This document shows positions 1 to 7,798 of a stretch of 51,995 nucleotides of DNA, in pieces. The notes below the pieces were generated by a model that saw nothing but the letters and a program-made list of their open reading frames with translations, made no database searches and was not told the DNA's origin. The stretch's first letter is position 1. Each line of letters starts with the position of its first letter. Source of the DNA: Aromatoleum toluolicum (GTDB lineage: Bacteria > Pseudomonadota > Gammaproteobacteria > Burkholderiales > Rhodocyclaceae); the NCBI RefSeq assembly GCF_012911005.2, contig NZ_WTVS01000042.1, positions 1 to 51,995 on the forward strand, given 5' to 3'. Both the position numbers and the translations under genes were made by a program.

Positions 1-30
1 CTCCCCGACCGGACCCCAACGAGGATTCCC

Positions 31-759
31 ATGAGCAAACGCATCCGCCTGGGCGTGCTGACGCCCTCCTCCAACACCTCCCTCGAACCGCTCACCAGCG
101 CCATCGTCGCCGAAGTGCCGGGTGTATCCGCGCACTTCTCCCGCTTCACCGTCACCGAGATTTCGCTCAAGGACCAGGCCCTCGGCCAGTTCGACGACAC
201 CAGGATCCTCGAAGCCGCGAAGCTGCTCGCCGATGCCCATGTCGACTCGATCGGCTGGAGCGGCACGTCCTCCGGCTGGCTCGGTTTCGAGCGCGACGTG
301 CAACTGTGCCGCCGCATCACCGAAGTCACCGGCATCCCCGCGACGACCTCCGTGCTCGCGCTGAACGAGATCCTCGCCAGGACCGGCACCAAGAAGCTCG
401 GCCTCGCCACGCCCTACGTGCCCGACGTGCAGGCGCGCATCGTCGCGAATTACGCGACGCTCGGCATCGAAGTGCCTTCCGAGCGGCACCTCGGCATCAG
501 CGTCAATTTCGACTTTGCCGAAGTCACCGAGGACACGCTGCGCGCGATGGTGCGCGAAGTCGCGAAGTCCCGCCCTGAAGCGATCACGACCTTCTGCACC
601 AACCTGCGCGCCGCCCAGCTCGCCGACGAACTCGAAGCCGAGACCGGCGTCCCGCTGTACGACACGGTGTCGACCGTCGTATGGAAGCAGTTGCGCATGG
701 CTGGCATCGACACCCGCGCGATCAAGGGCTGGGGTCGCCTGTTCCGCGAAGTGGCCTAA
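31..759 (+). CDS. Maleate isomerase / arylmalonate decarboxylase family protein
   Basis: The 242-residue product belongs to the Asp/Glu racemase superfamily. Its N-terminus (RIRLGVLTPSSNTSLEP) is typical of maleate cis-trans isomerases and arylmalonate decarboxylases, which use a pair of cysteines at the active site. Likely catalytic Cys positions lie in the stretches around VQLCRRITE and TTFCTNLRAA. No signal peptide is seen, so it is probably cytoplasmic. The ATG start is preceded by GAGG at a suitable distance. A second superfamily member follows 22 nt downstream and then an FAA hydrolase, so it is probably part of a catabolic operon that begins upstream of the window. The exact substrate cannot be told; maleate from N-heterocycle or gentisate-like routes is one possibility. 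Confidence 0.8.
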   Translation: MSKRIRLGVLTPSSNTSLEPLTSAIVAEVPGVSAHFSRFTVTEISLKDQALGQFDDTRILEAAKLLADAHVDSIGWSGTSSGWLGFERDVQLCRRITEVTGIPATTSVLALNEILARTGTKKLGLATPYVPDVQARIVANYATLGIEVPSERHLGISVNFDFAEVTEDTLRAMVREVAKSRPEAITTFCTNLRAAQLADELEAETGVPLYDTVSTVVWKQLRMAGIDTRAIKGWGRLFREVA

Positions 760-781
760 AGTGAAAACGGATGGATCGAAG

Positions 782-1525
782 ATGAAAATCCTGCTGCTGA
801 ATCCCAACACCTCGCAGAGCGTCACCGACCGCATCGCCAACGCGGCGCTGGGCGTGGCGGGCGCGCACACCGAACTCGTCACCGCGACCGCCCCGCGCGG
901 CGTGCCCTACATCGCGACCCGCGCCGAAGCCGTGATCGGCGGCGCCGTGGCGCTCGAAATGCTCGCCGAGATGCACACCGGCGTCGACGCCGCGGTGATC
1001 GCCGCCTTCGGCGACCCCGGCCTCGGCGGCGCGCGCGAACTGTTCCCGATCCCGGTGATCGGCCTGGCCGAAGCCGGCATGCTCACCGCGTGCATGCTGG
1101 GCAAGCGCTTCGCGATCGTGACCTTCTCGCAGTCGCTCGAACCCTGGTATCACGAGTGCATCGCGTGGCACGGCCTGCGCGAGCGCTGCGCCGGCGTGCG
1201 TGCGCTGGGGGGCAGCTTCCGCTCGATCTCCGACGTGCAGGACGAGAAGGAAGCGCTGCTCGTCCAACTCGCGCAGCAGGCCGTGAACGAGGATGGCGCA
1301 GACGTCGTCGTGCTCGCCGGCGCGCCGCTCGCCGGGCTCGCACGCCGCGTGCGCGACCGCATCCCGGTGCCCGTCGTCGACTGCGTCGAAGCCGCGGTCA
1401 AGCAGGCCGAAACGCTGGTCGCGCTGAACCCGCGCAAGGCCGAGCAAGGCACCTTTGCACGCCCCGGGGCGAAGCCCTGCATCGGCATCGCCGAGCCCTT
1501 GGCGCGCTGGATCAACCATGAGTGA
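782..1525 (+). CDS. Asp/Glu/hydantoin racemase family protein
   Basis: This is a 247-residue protein of the Asp/Glu/hydantoin racemase superfamily. The start MKILLLNPNTSQSVTDRI is the hallmark N-terminus of hydantoin racemase-type members, followed by an AAFGDPGL segment and a C-terminal VVDCVEAAVKQAE segment that carries the second family cysteine. I chose the ATG at 782 because it gives exactly the family N-terminus; the open frame continues upstream but only overlaps the previous gene. It lies 22 nt after the maleate-isomerase-like gene and 51 nt before an FAA hydrolase gene, so the three are likely co-transcribed. The reaction is unknown: racemisation of a hydantoin or amino acid is inferred from family only. 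Confidence 0.82.
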   Translation: MKILLLNPNTSQSVTDRIANAALGVAGAHTELVTATAPRGVPYIATRAEAVIGGAVALEMLAEMHTGVDAAVIAAFGDPGLGGARELFPIPVIGLAEAGMLTACMLGKRFAIVTFSQSLEPWYHECIAWHGLRERCAGVRALGGSFRSISDVQDEKEALLVQLAQQAVNEDGADVVVLAGAPLAGLARRVRDRIPVPVVDCVEAAVKQAETLVALNPRKAEQGTFARPGAKPCIGIAEPLARWINHE

Positions 1526-1576
1526 GGCTCACCGCGCGGACGCGCGCAGCCTCCTCGCCCTTCAAGGAGAACGGCT

Positions 1577-2419
1577 GTGAAACTCGTTCGCTTCGGAGCC
1601 CCGGGGAAGGAACGCCCCGGACTGATCGACGCCGCGGGCGCGATCCGCGACCTGTCGGGCGTGCTGCCCGAAATCAGTGGAGCTACTCTCGCCCCGGCCA
1701 GCCTCGCACGGCTGCGCGGTCTGGATCCGCGGAGCCTTCCCGTCGTGCCCGCCGGCACCCGCTTCGGTGCGCCGCTCGCCGGCGTCGGCAAGATCGTGTG
1801 CATCGGCCTAAACTACGCCGACCATGCGCGTGAAGCCAGCCTGCCGATCCCGGAAGAACCCATCGTGTTCATGAAGGCGCAGACCGCAATCTGCGGGCCG
1901 AACGACGCGATCGTCCTGCCGCCCGGCTCGGAGAAGACCGACTGGGAGCTCGAACTCGTGCTCGCGATCGGCACGACGGCACGGCGCGTGGCGGTCGGCG
2001 ATGCGCTGAACCACGTCGCCGGCTACATGACGGGCCTGGACCTGTCCGAGCGCTACTGGCAGCTCGAACGCGGCGGTCAATGGACAAAAGGCAAGAGCTT
2101 CGACACCTTCGCGCCGATCGGCCCATGGCTCGCGACCGCGGACGAACTCGCCACCCCCGGCGAACTGGCGATGCGGCTCGCAGTCAATGGCGAGCGCATG
2201 CAGGACAGCCACACCGCCAACATGATCTTCAGCCCCGCACAGATCATCAGCTACGTCAGCGGTCTGATGACGCTGCAGCCCGGCGACCTGATCTTCACCG
2301 GCACGCCCGCGGGCGTCGGCATGGGCATGCAGCCGCCGCGCTACCTGCGCGCCGGCGACCGCATCGACGCCGCAATTGCCGGCCTGGGCGAGCAGCAGCA
2401 CACCGTCATCGCCGACTGA
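1577..2419 (+). CDS. Fumarylacetoacetate hydrolase family protein
   Basis: The 280-residue product has the FAA hydrolase (FAHD) fold. After an N-terminal domain of about 70 residues comes KIVCIGLNYADHAREA, then the acidic metal-ligand region (EEPIVFMKAQTAI, WELELVLAIG) and the C-terminal [13 protein letters not shown] motif. These enzymes cleave C-C bonds in acylpyruvates or hydrolyse or decarboxylate 2-keto acids with Mg2+ or Mn2+. The start is GTG at 1577, with AAGGAG at 1564-1569, 7 nt upstream. It closes a three-gene operon and is followed by a clear terminator. It differs from the fumarylpyruvate hydrolase of the gentisate operon at 17955-18665, so a separate pathway is likely. Substrate unknown. 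Confidence 0.85.
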   Translation: MKLVRFGAPGKERPGLIDAAGAIRDLSGVLPEISGATLAPASLARLRGLDPRSLPVVPAGTRFGAPLAGVGKIVCIGLNYADHAREASLPIPEEPIVFMKAQTAICGPNDAIVLPPGSEKTDWELELVLAIGTTARRVAVGDALNHVAGYMTGLDLSERYWQLERGGQWTKGKSFDTFAPIGPWLATADELATPGELAMRLAVNGERMQDSHTANMIFSPAQIISYVSGLMTLQPGDLIFTGTPAGVGMGMQPPRYLRAGDRIDAAIAGLGEQQHTVIAD

Positions 2420-2455
2420 GCGCTTACCCCTTTCCCCTTCCTTTGTGGAAATTCA

Positions 2456-2489
2456 CCCCGCCGGACGCACATCCGGCGGGGATTTTTTT
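2456..2489 (+). terminator. Rho-independent terminator after the FAA hydrolase gene
   Basis: A perfect 10-bp stem (2456-2465 with 2472-2481, CCCCGCCGGA / TCCGGCGGGG) with a 6-nt loop is followed by seven T residues at 2483-2489. It sits between the converging FAA hydrolase and korB genes. The T-run is on the plus side only, so it mainly ends the plus-strand operon. Confidence 0.88.
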
Positions 2490-2501
2490 GCTGCCGCGGT
2501 T

Positions 2502-3557
2502 TCAGCGCAGCATCGCGTTGAGCGCCTCGAGTGCCTTGCTGCCCGGGCACAGATAGGCATCGCCGAGCTGATTCAGCGGCTTCTCCACGGTGTTGAGGTG
2601 GGTATGCATGTCCTGCCCGCTGCTGTCGACGTACAGCAGCCCGGTGACGATCTCGCCCAGCGCCTGACGCTCCTGCAGGTGGTTCATCGCGCCGATGCGG
2701 TCCGAGGGGTCGTAGTCGACGCCCACCTTGCGCAGGTGCAGGATCGAGCCGTCGTGCTGCACGACGCGGCGCAGGCTGCCCGGCGGGTAGGAGGCCTCGA
2801 TCTGCGCCTTGGGCAGGATCACGTCGAGCCGGTTCACCGCCGTGTTGTGCTCGCGCACGTAGTCGTAGCTCTTCGTCGAACCGTTGTGGTTGTTGAAGGT
2901 CACGCACGGACTGATGACGTCGATGAAGGCCGGCCCGCCGTGGCGCAGCGCGCCCTTGATTAGCGGCACGAGCTGCTCCTTGTCGCCGGAGAAGCTGCGC
3001 GCGACATAGGTGGCGCCGAGCTGCAGCGCGAGCGCGGCGAGGTCGATCGGGTTGTCGCTGTTGATGACGCCCTTCTTGCTCTTCGTGCCCTTGTCCGCGG
3101 TCGCGGAGAACTGTCCCTTGGTGAGGCCGTACACGCCGTTGTTCTCGACGATGTAGGTCATGTTCACGCCGCGGCGCATCGCGTGCGCGAACTGGCCGAT
3201 GCCGATCGAGGCCGAGTCGCCGTCGCCCGATACGCCCAGGTACAGCAGGTTGCGGTTCGCCAGCGCCGCCCCGGTCAGCACCGAGGGCATGCGCCCGTGC
3301 ACCGAGTTGAAGCCGTGCGAGTTGCCGAGGAAGTAGTCCGGCGTCTTCGACGAGCAGCCGATGCCCGACAGCTTCGCGACCTTGTGCGGCTCGATGTCGA
3401 GGTCGAAGCAGGCCTGCACGACCGCAGCGCTGATCGAATCATGGCCGCAACCCGCGCACAGCGTCGAGATCGCCCCCTCGTAGTCGCGGCGGGTGAAGCC
3501 GAGCGCGTTGCGCGGCGCGTCGGCCGCGAGGAGTTTGGGTTTGGCGAGATAGGTCAT
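2502..3557 (-). CDS. korB: 2-oxoacid:acceptor oxidoreductase, beta subunit (KorB)
   Basis: This 351-residue protein is the thiamine-diphosphate-binding beta subunit of a 2-oxoacid:ferredoxin/NADP oxidoreductase, probably acting on 2-oxoglutarate. The TPP motif is visible as GDGDS (about 111-115) ending in ENN (about 138-140). Cysteines in LCAGCGHD (34, 37) and GIGCSS (68), with a later Cys in SPCVTF, are the expected [4Fe-4S] ligands. The chosen ATG overlaps the korA stop in an ATGA junction, which indicates translational coupling. It is the last gene of korC-korA-korB. In Azoarcus evansii and Thauera such an enzyme supplies electrons for benzoyl-CoA reduction (recalled knowledge). Substrate choice between 2-oxoglutarate and another 2-oxoacid is inferred. 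Confidence 0.88.
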   Translation of the reverse strand: MTYLAKPKLLAADAPRNALGFTRRDYEGAISTLCAGCGHDSISAAVVQACFDLDIEPHKVAKLSGIGCSSKTPDYFLGNSHGFNSVHGRMPSVLTGAALANRNLLYLGVSGDGDSASIGIGQFAHAMRRGVNMTYIVENNGVYGLTKGQFSATADKGTKSKKGVINSDNPIDLAALALQLGATYVARSFSGDKEQLVPLIKGALRHGGPAFIDVISPCVTFNNHNGSTKSYDYVREHNTAVNRLDVILPKAQIEASYPPGSLRRVVQHDGSILHLRKVGVDYDPSDRIGAMNHLQERQALGEIVTGLLYVDSSGQDMHTHLNTVEKPLNQLGDAYLCPGSKALEALNAMLR

Positions 3558-5410
3558 GAGGCCACCTTGCGCTGGGGTTGTCCGATGGAACTGATCTTGC
3601 GGTCGGTCAGGGCGTCGGCGATCTTGCCGGCGATGAAGCGCGCCGTGATCGGCGATCCGTCGTAGTGCAGCACGCGCACGAGCTTCTTCGGATCGATTTC
3701 GCCTTCGTTGATCAGCAGCGTGCGCAGCTGCGCGCTCTCGTTCTGCTCGACGACGAACACCGCGTCGCGCTCGGCGATGAACTGCATCACCTCGTCGCTG
3801 AAGGGGAAGCCGCGCACGCGCAGCGTGTCGACGTGGATGCCGTCTGCCGCGAGCTTCGCGCCGGCCTCGGCCATCGCGTGCGCCGTGGAGCCGTAGTAGA
3901 TCACACCCACATGCGTGGGCTGCGCCGCCTTCTTCAGGATCGGCGCGGGCACGAGATCCTTGGCCGTGTTGAACTTCCGGCGCAGGCGTTCCATGTTGTA
4001 CACGTAGTCGGTGCCGATCTCGCTGTACTTCGCATACGGGTTGCGCGTCGTGCCGCGCGTGAAGTACGCACCCTTGGTCGGATGGGTACCCGGAATCGTG
4101 CGGTACGGGATGCCGTCGCCATCGACATCGAGGTAGCGGCCGAAGTCCTTGCCGGCCTCGAGTTCGGCGTAGGTCATGAGCTTGCCGCGGTCGTAGCGGC
4201 GGCTGTCGTCCCACTCGAAGGGTGCGCACAGCTGTTCGTTCATGCCGATGTCGAGGTCGGAGAGCACGAACACCGGCGTCTGCAGCCGCTCGGCGAGGTC
4301 GAAGGCCTGCGCGGTGAGGCTGAAGCACTCGTGCGCATCCTGCGGGAACAGCAGCACGTGGCGCGTGTCGCCGTGCGAGGCATAGGCGCACGAGAGCAGG
4401 TCCGACTGCTGCGTGCGCGTGGGCATGCCGGTCGAGGGGCTGCCGCGCTGCACGTCCACGATCACCGCGGGGATCTCGGCGAAGTACGCGAGGCCGAAGA
4501 ACTCCTGCATCAGCGAGATGCCCGGCCCCGAGGTCGCGGTGAAGGCGCGCGCGCCGTTCCAGCCGGCGCCGATGACCATGCCGATCGACGCGAGCTCGTC
4601 CTCGGCCTGCACGATCGCATAGCGCGCGCGGCCGTTGTCCGGGTCGGTGCGGAACTTGCGGCAGTAGCTCGAGAAGGCTTCGATGACCGAGGTCGAGGGG
4701 GTAATCGGATACCAGCCCGCGACAGTGGCGCCGCCATACACGGCACCGAGGCCGCAGGCGCTGTTGCCGTCAATCATGATGCGCTCGCCCACGGCGTCGG
4801 CGCGCTTCACCCGGAGCCCGATCGGACACGGCAGGTGCTGCTTCGCGTAGTCGTAGCCCAGGCGCAGCGCATTGACGTTGGCCTTGATGAGCTGGTCCTT
4901 GCCGCGGTAGCGGTCGACGATGAGCTGCTCGGCCGCGGCGAACTCCATGTCGAGCAGCGCCATCAGCGCACCGACGTACATGATGTTCTTGAACAGCTGG
5001 CGCTGGCGCGCGTCCTCGTATTCCTCGTTGCACATCGCGGTGAGCGGAATGCCCAGCACGGTGATGTCCTCGCGGAACTTCGACGGCGGGAGCGGCTTCG
5101 TCGAGTCGTAGAAGAGATAGCCGCCCGGCTCGATCGCGGCGATGTCGCGGTCCCAGGTCTGCGGGTTCATCGCGACCATCATATCGCAGCCGCCGCGTGC
5201 GCCGAGCCAGCCGGCTTCGGAGACGCGCACCTCGTACCACGTGGGCAGGCCTTGGATGTTGGACGGGAAGATGTTGCGCGGGGCGACCGGCACGCCCATG
5301 CGGATGATCGCGCGCGCGAACAGTTCGTTGGCCGAGGCGGAGCCCGAGCCGTTGACGTTCGCGAACTTGATCACGAAGTCGTTGCAGTGTTGGATCGCTG
5401 GGGTACTCAT
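3554..5410 (-). CDS. korA: 2-oxoacid:acceptor oxidoreductase, fused gamma/alpha subunit (KorA)
   Basis: The 618-residue protein combines the gamma domain (about residues 10-195, with NVNGSGSASANELFARA) and the alpha pyrimidine-binding domain (from about 215, with the diagnostic YPITPS at 234-239). This fused architecture is typical of KorA-type 2-oxoacid:ferredoxin oxidoreductases. Together with KorB it would oxidatively decarboxylate a 2-oxoacid with CoA. It is separated by one base from the upstream korC stop and overlaps korB by 4 nt. The calculated size of about 66 kDa agrees with my recollection of the large subunit of the A. evansii 2-oxoglutarate:NADP+ oxidoreductase. Located in the cytoplasm. 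Confidence 0.9.
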   Translation of the reverse strand: MSTPAIQHCNDFVIKFANVNGSGSASANELFARAIIRMGVPVAPRNIFPSNIQGLPTWYEVRVSEAGWLGARGGCDMMVAMNPQTWDRDIAAIEPGGYLFYDSTKPLPPSKFREDITVLGIPLTAMCNEEYEDARQRQLFKNIMYVGALMALLDMEFAAAEQLIVDRYRGKDQLIKANVNALRLGYDYAKQHLPCPIGLRVKRADAVGERIMIDGNSACGLGAVYGGATVAGWYPITPSTSVIEAFSSYCRKFRTDPDNGRARYAIVQAEDELASIGMVIGAGWNGARAFTATSGPGISLMQEFFGLAYFAEIPAVIVDVQRGSPSTGMPTRTQQSDLLSCAYASHGDTRHVLLFPQDAHECFSLTAQAFDLAERLQTPVFVLSDLDIGMNEQLCAPFEWDDSRRYDRGKLMTYAELEAGKDFGRYLDVDGDGIPYRTIPGTHPTKGAYFTRGTTRNPYAKYSEIGTDYVYNMERLRRKFNTAKDLVPAPILKKAAQPTHVGVIYYGSTAHAMAEAGAKLAADGIHVDTLRVRGFPFSDEVMQFIAERDAVFVVEQNESAQLRTLLINEGEIDPKKLVRVLHYDGSPITARFIAGKIADALTDRKISSIGQPQRKVAS

Positions 5411-5411
5411 C

Positions 5412-7190
5412 TCAGGCCTCCGCGCCGGCTTGCGCGATGTTCACTTGGAATTTCTGCATGTCCCATGCGCCGGTCGGGCAGCGCTCGGCACACATGCCGC
5501 AGTGCAGGCAGACATTCTCGTCCTTGACCATCACGCGCCCGGTCTTGAGCCCCTCGGCGAGGTACAGCGCCTGCTCGGCGTTGTGCGACGGCGCCTTGAG
5601 GCGGCCGCGCAGCTCGTCTTCCTCGCCGTTGCGCGTGAAGGTGATGCATTCGGTCGGACAGATATCGACGCAGGCGTCGCACTCGATGCACAGCTTGGGC
5701 TTGAACACGGTGGCGACGTCACAGTTGAGGCAGCGGGCCGTCTCCGCGCAGGCGAGCTTGAAGTCGTAGCCGAGTTCGAACTCGGACTTGATGTCCTTCA
5801 ACGCCTCCTCGATCGACTTCACCGGCACCTTGCGGCGCGCCTCTTCCGACACCTGGTTGTCGTAGCTCCACTCGTGGATGCCCATCTTCTGGCTCACGAG
5901 GTTCATCGTCGGCGCGGGGCGCTGCGTCAGCGGCAACCCGCGGCAGAAGAGGTCGATCGAGATCGCCGCCTCGTGGCCCTGCGCGACCGCAGTGATGATG
6001 TTCTTCGGCCCGAGCGCCGCGTCGCCGCCGAAGAACACGCGCGGCAGCGTCGATTGCAGCGTCTGCGCATCCAGCACCGGCAGGCCCCAGCGGTCGAACT
6101 CGAGTCCGATGTCGCGCTCGATCCACGGGAAGGCGTTTTCCTGGCCGATGGCGATCAGGACGTCGTCGCATTCCATATGCACATCCGGCTCGCCGGTCGG
6201 CACGAGCGAACGGCGGCCCTTGTCGTCATATTCGGCGCGCACCTTCTCGAACTGCACGCCGGTGAGGCGGCCGTGGTCGTGCGTGAACGCCTTCTGCACG
6301 AGGAAGTTGTGGATGGGGATGCCTTCGTGCAGCGCATCCTCCTTCTCCCACGGCGAAGCCTTCATCTCCTCGAAGCCGCTGCGCACCACCACGCGCACGT
6401 CCTCGCCACCGAGGCGGCGCGCCGAGCGACAGCAGTCCATCGCAGTGTTGCCGCCGCCGAGCACGATCACGCGCTTGCCGATCGAGGTGACGTGGCCGAA
6501 GGCGACGTTCGCGAGCCAGTCGATGCCGACATGGATATGCGCCGCGGCCTGATTGCGCCCCGGGAGGTCGGCGTCGCGCCCGCGGGGGGCGCCGGTGCCG
6601 ACGAAGACGGCGTCCCAGTCGCTCGCCAGCACCTCGCGCAGGCTGCCGATCCAGTGGTTCTGACGCAGTTCGACGCCCAGGTGCTCGACGTAACCGCATT
6701 CCTCGTCGATGACGCTGTCGGGCAGGCGGAATTTCGGGATCTGGCTGCGCATCATGCCGCCGGACGACGACCCGCTGTCGAACACCGTGACCTGATAGCC
6801 CTGCACCGCCAGGTCGCGGGCAACCGTCAGCGAAGCCGGCCCGCCGCCAATACAGGCGATGCGCTTGCCGTTCTTCTTCTCGGGCGGCCGCGGCAGGCGA
6901 TCGCGGATGTCATCCTTGAAGTCGGCCGCGACACGCTTGAGGCGGCAGATCGCGACCGGCTCCTTGTCGACACGCCCCCGCCGGCAGGCCGGTTCGCACG
7001 GACGGTCGCACACCCGTCCGAGAATCCCCGGAAAGACGTTCGAGTTCCAGTTGATCATGTAGGCGGTGGAGAAGTCACCCGCAGCGATCTGCCGGATGTA
7101 TTCGGGCACCGGGGTATGGGCCGGACAGGCCCACTGACAGTCGACGACCTTGTGCAGGAAGTCTGGATTGCTGATGTCGGTCGGTTTCAA
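5412..7190 (-). CDS. korC: NAD(P)H/ferredoxin-linking flavin-iron-sulfur subunit (KorC-like, GltD family)
   Basis: This protein of about 592 residues resembles the small subunit of glutamate synthase with extra ferredoxin modules. N-terminal cysteines (18, 22, 61, 65, 69, 82) match the GltD-type Fe-S region. A dinucleotide fold GGGPAS (115-120) binds FAD and a second, GGGNTA (245-250), binds NAD(P)H. The C-terminus carries two CxxCxxCxxxC clusters (LCIECDACVDIC and VCLHCGMCAERC). It likely passes electrons from KorAB to NADP+ or the reverse. I chose a TTG start at 7190 because AGGAAGG lies 6 nt upstream and homologous sequence begins there; an in-frame upstream start at 7268 would run into the TGCAC array. 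First gene of the operon; the korC name rests on recall of the Azoarcus enzyme. Confidence 0.82.
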   Translation of the reverse strand: MKPTDISNPDFLHKVVDCQWACPAHTPVPEYIRQIAAGDFSTAYMINWNSNVFPGILGRVCDRPCEPACRRGRVDKEPVAICRLKRVAADFKDDIRDRLPRPPEKKNGKRIACIGGGPASLTVARDLAVQGYQVTVFDSGSSSGGMMRSQIPKFRLPDSVIDEECGYVEHLGVELRQNHWIGSLREVLASDWDAVFVGTGAPRGRDADLPGRNQAAAHIHVGIDWLANVAFGHVTSIGKRVIVLGGGNTAMDCCRSARRLGGEDVRVVVRSGFEEMKASPWEKEDALHEGIPIHNFLVQKAFTHDHGRLTGVQFEKVRAEYDDKGRRSLVPTGEPDVHMECDDVLIAIGQENAFPWIERDIGLEFDRWGLPVLDAQTLQSTLPRVFFGGDAALGPKNIITAVAQGHEAAISIDLFCRGLPLTQRPAPTMNLVSQKMGIHEWSYDNQVSEEARRKVPVKSIEEALKDIKSEFELGYDFKLACAETARCLNCDVATVFKPKLCIECDACVDICPTECITFTRNGEEDELRGRLKAPSHNAEQALYLAEGLKTGRVMVKDENVCLHCGMCAERCPTGAWDMQKFQVNIAQAGAEA

Positions 7191-7490
7191 GTGCGTCCTT
7201 CCTGTCTCGGGAAAAGCGTGCGTATGAACGCGCCAATCACTACATGCACCATTGTGCACAAGATGCACTCAAATGCACGCTGCACTGCAACATGTCTCAT
7301 CGGATTCCATGCGCAATACGCTATCCTACATTTTCCGGACAATCCCAGTGCCACGCTTGCGTCTCTTGTCGCATTTACGGACAAGCACCGCGGTCATGGC
7401 CTCGCGAGGAGGACTTCAGGAACGGTTCACCTTCACTCTCGCAGAATGTCTCCCATGCCACCCCGGCATGCAAAGAAACAGGAGACAGCC
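7191..7490. promoter_or_regulatory. Divergent intergenic region (korC promoter / PepSY gene leader)
   Basis: This 300-base region separates korC (minus) from the PepSY-like gene (plus) and must hold both promoters. The korC-proximal half carries the TGCAC repeat array listed separately. I could not single out a convincing -35/-10 pair. No extra gene is supported. Confidence 0.6.
7245..7289. promoter_or_regulatory. Phased TGCAC repeat array (putative operator of korCAB)
   Basis: TGCAC occurs at 7245, 7255, 7264, 7274 and 7281, and TGCA again at 7286. Most are 9-10 bp apart, about one helical turn, and 7254-7259 is the palindrome GTGCAC. The array lies 55-100 bp upstream of the korC start. Operators of the benzoyl-CoA-responsive repressors BzdR and BoxR in Azoarcus are built on TGCA-containing repeats (recalled). 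I infer that a BzdR/BoxR-type protein may act here; the regulator is not encoded in this window. Confidence 0.6.
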
Positions 7491-7766
7491 ATGAACATCC
7501 GCCACTTCACCCTCGCCGCAGCCGCCCTTCTGATCGGGACCAGCGCCTTCGCCGGCCCGAAGTGCACGGCCGCTCCGCAGAACACCCAGCCCGTGGCAAA
7601 CACGCTGCGCACGTTGGTCGACGCGGGCTTCAAGTTCCAGAAGGCCAAGGTCACCAGGGACGACTGCTACGAGCTGAAAGGGACCAACACGGTCGGCGAC
7701 CGCGTCGAGATCTACCTCAACCCGGCCGACGGCACCAACGTCAAGACCGAGACGAAGAAAAGCTGA
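7491..7766 (+). CDS. Small secreted PepSY-domain protein
   Basis: The 91-residue product starts with a classical Sec signal peptide (hydrophobic stretch LAAAALLIGTSAFA, cleavage about residue 21). The mature part has the features of a single PepSY/YpeB-like domain: a helix (VANTLRTLVDAGFKFQKAKV) followed by two short strands (CYELKGTN, RVEIYLNPADG). Two cysteines (in PKCTAA and DDCYEL) could form a disulfide. An SD-like GGAGA precedes the ATG at 7491. It is transcribed divergently from korC and seems to be a single gene. Function unknown; PepSY domains are thought to inhibit or modulate proteases in the periplasm. Confidence 0.75.
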   Translation: MNIRHFTLAAAALLIGTSAFAGPKCTAAPQNTQPVANTLRTLVDAGFKFQKAKVTRDDCYELKGTNTVGDRVEIYLNPADGTNVKTETKKS

Positions 7767-7798
7767 GGCCAGTGAGGTGGGCGGCGCGGGCGATCGGG

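Noticed and set aside
3578-5527. Very long open frame on the plus strand opposite korA
   Set aside because: Its translation is rich in Arg, Ala, Val, Asp and Gly with no family features, as expected for a mirror frame of a GC-rich gene. korA on the other strand has clear domains and motifs.
5142-7490. Long plus-strand open frame running into the PepSY gene
   Set aside because: It is antisense to korC and lacks any recognisable domain. Only the last 91 codons from 7491, which have an SD and signal peptide, are a real gene.
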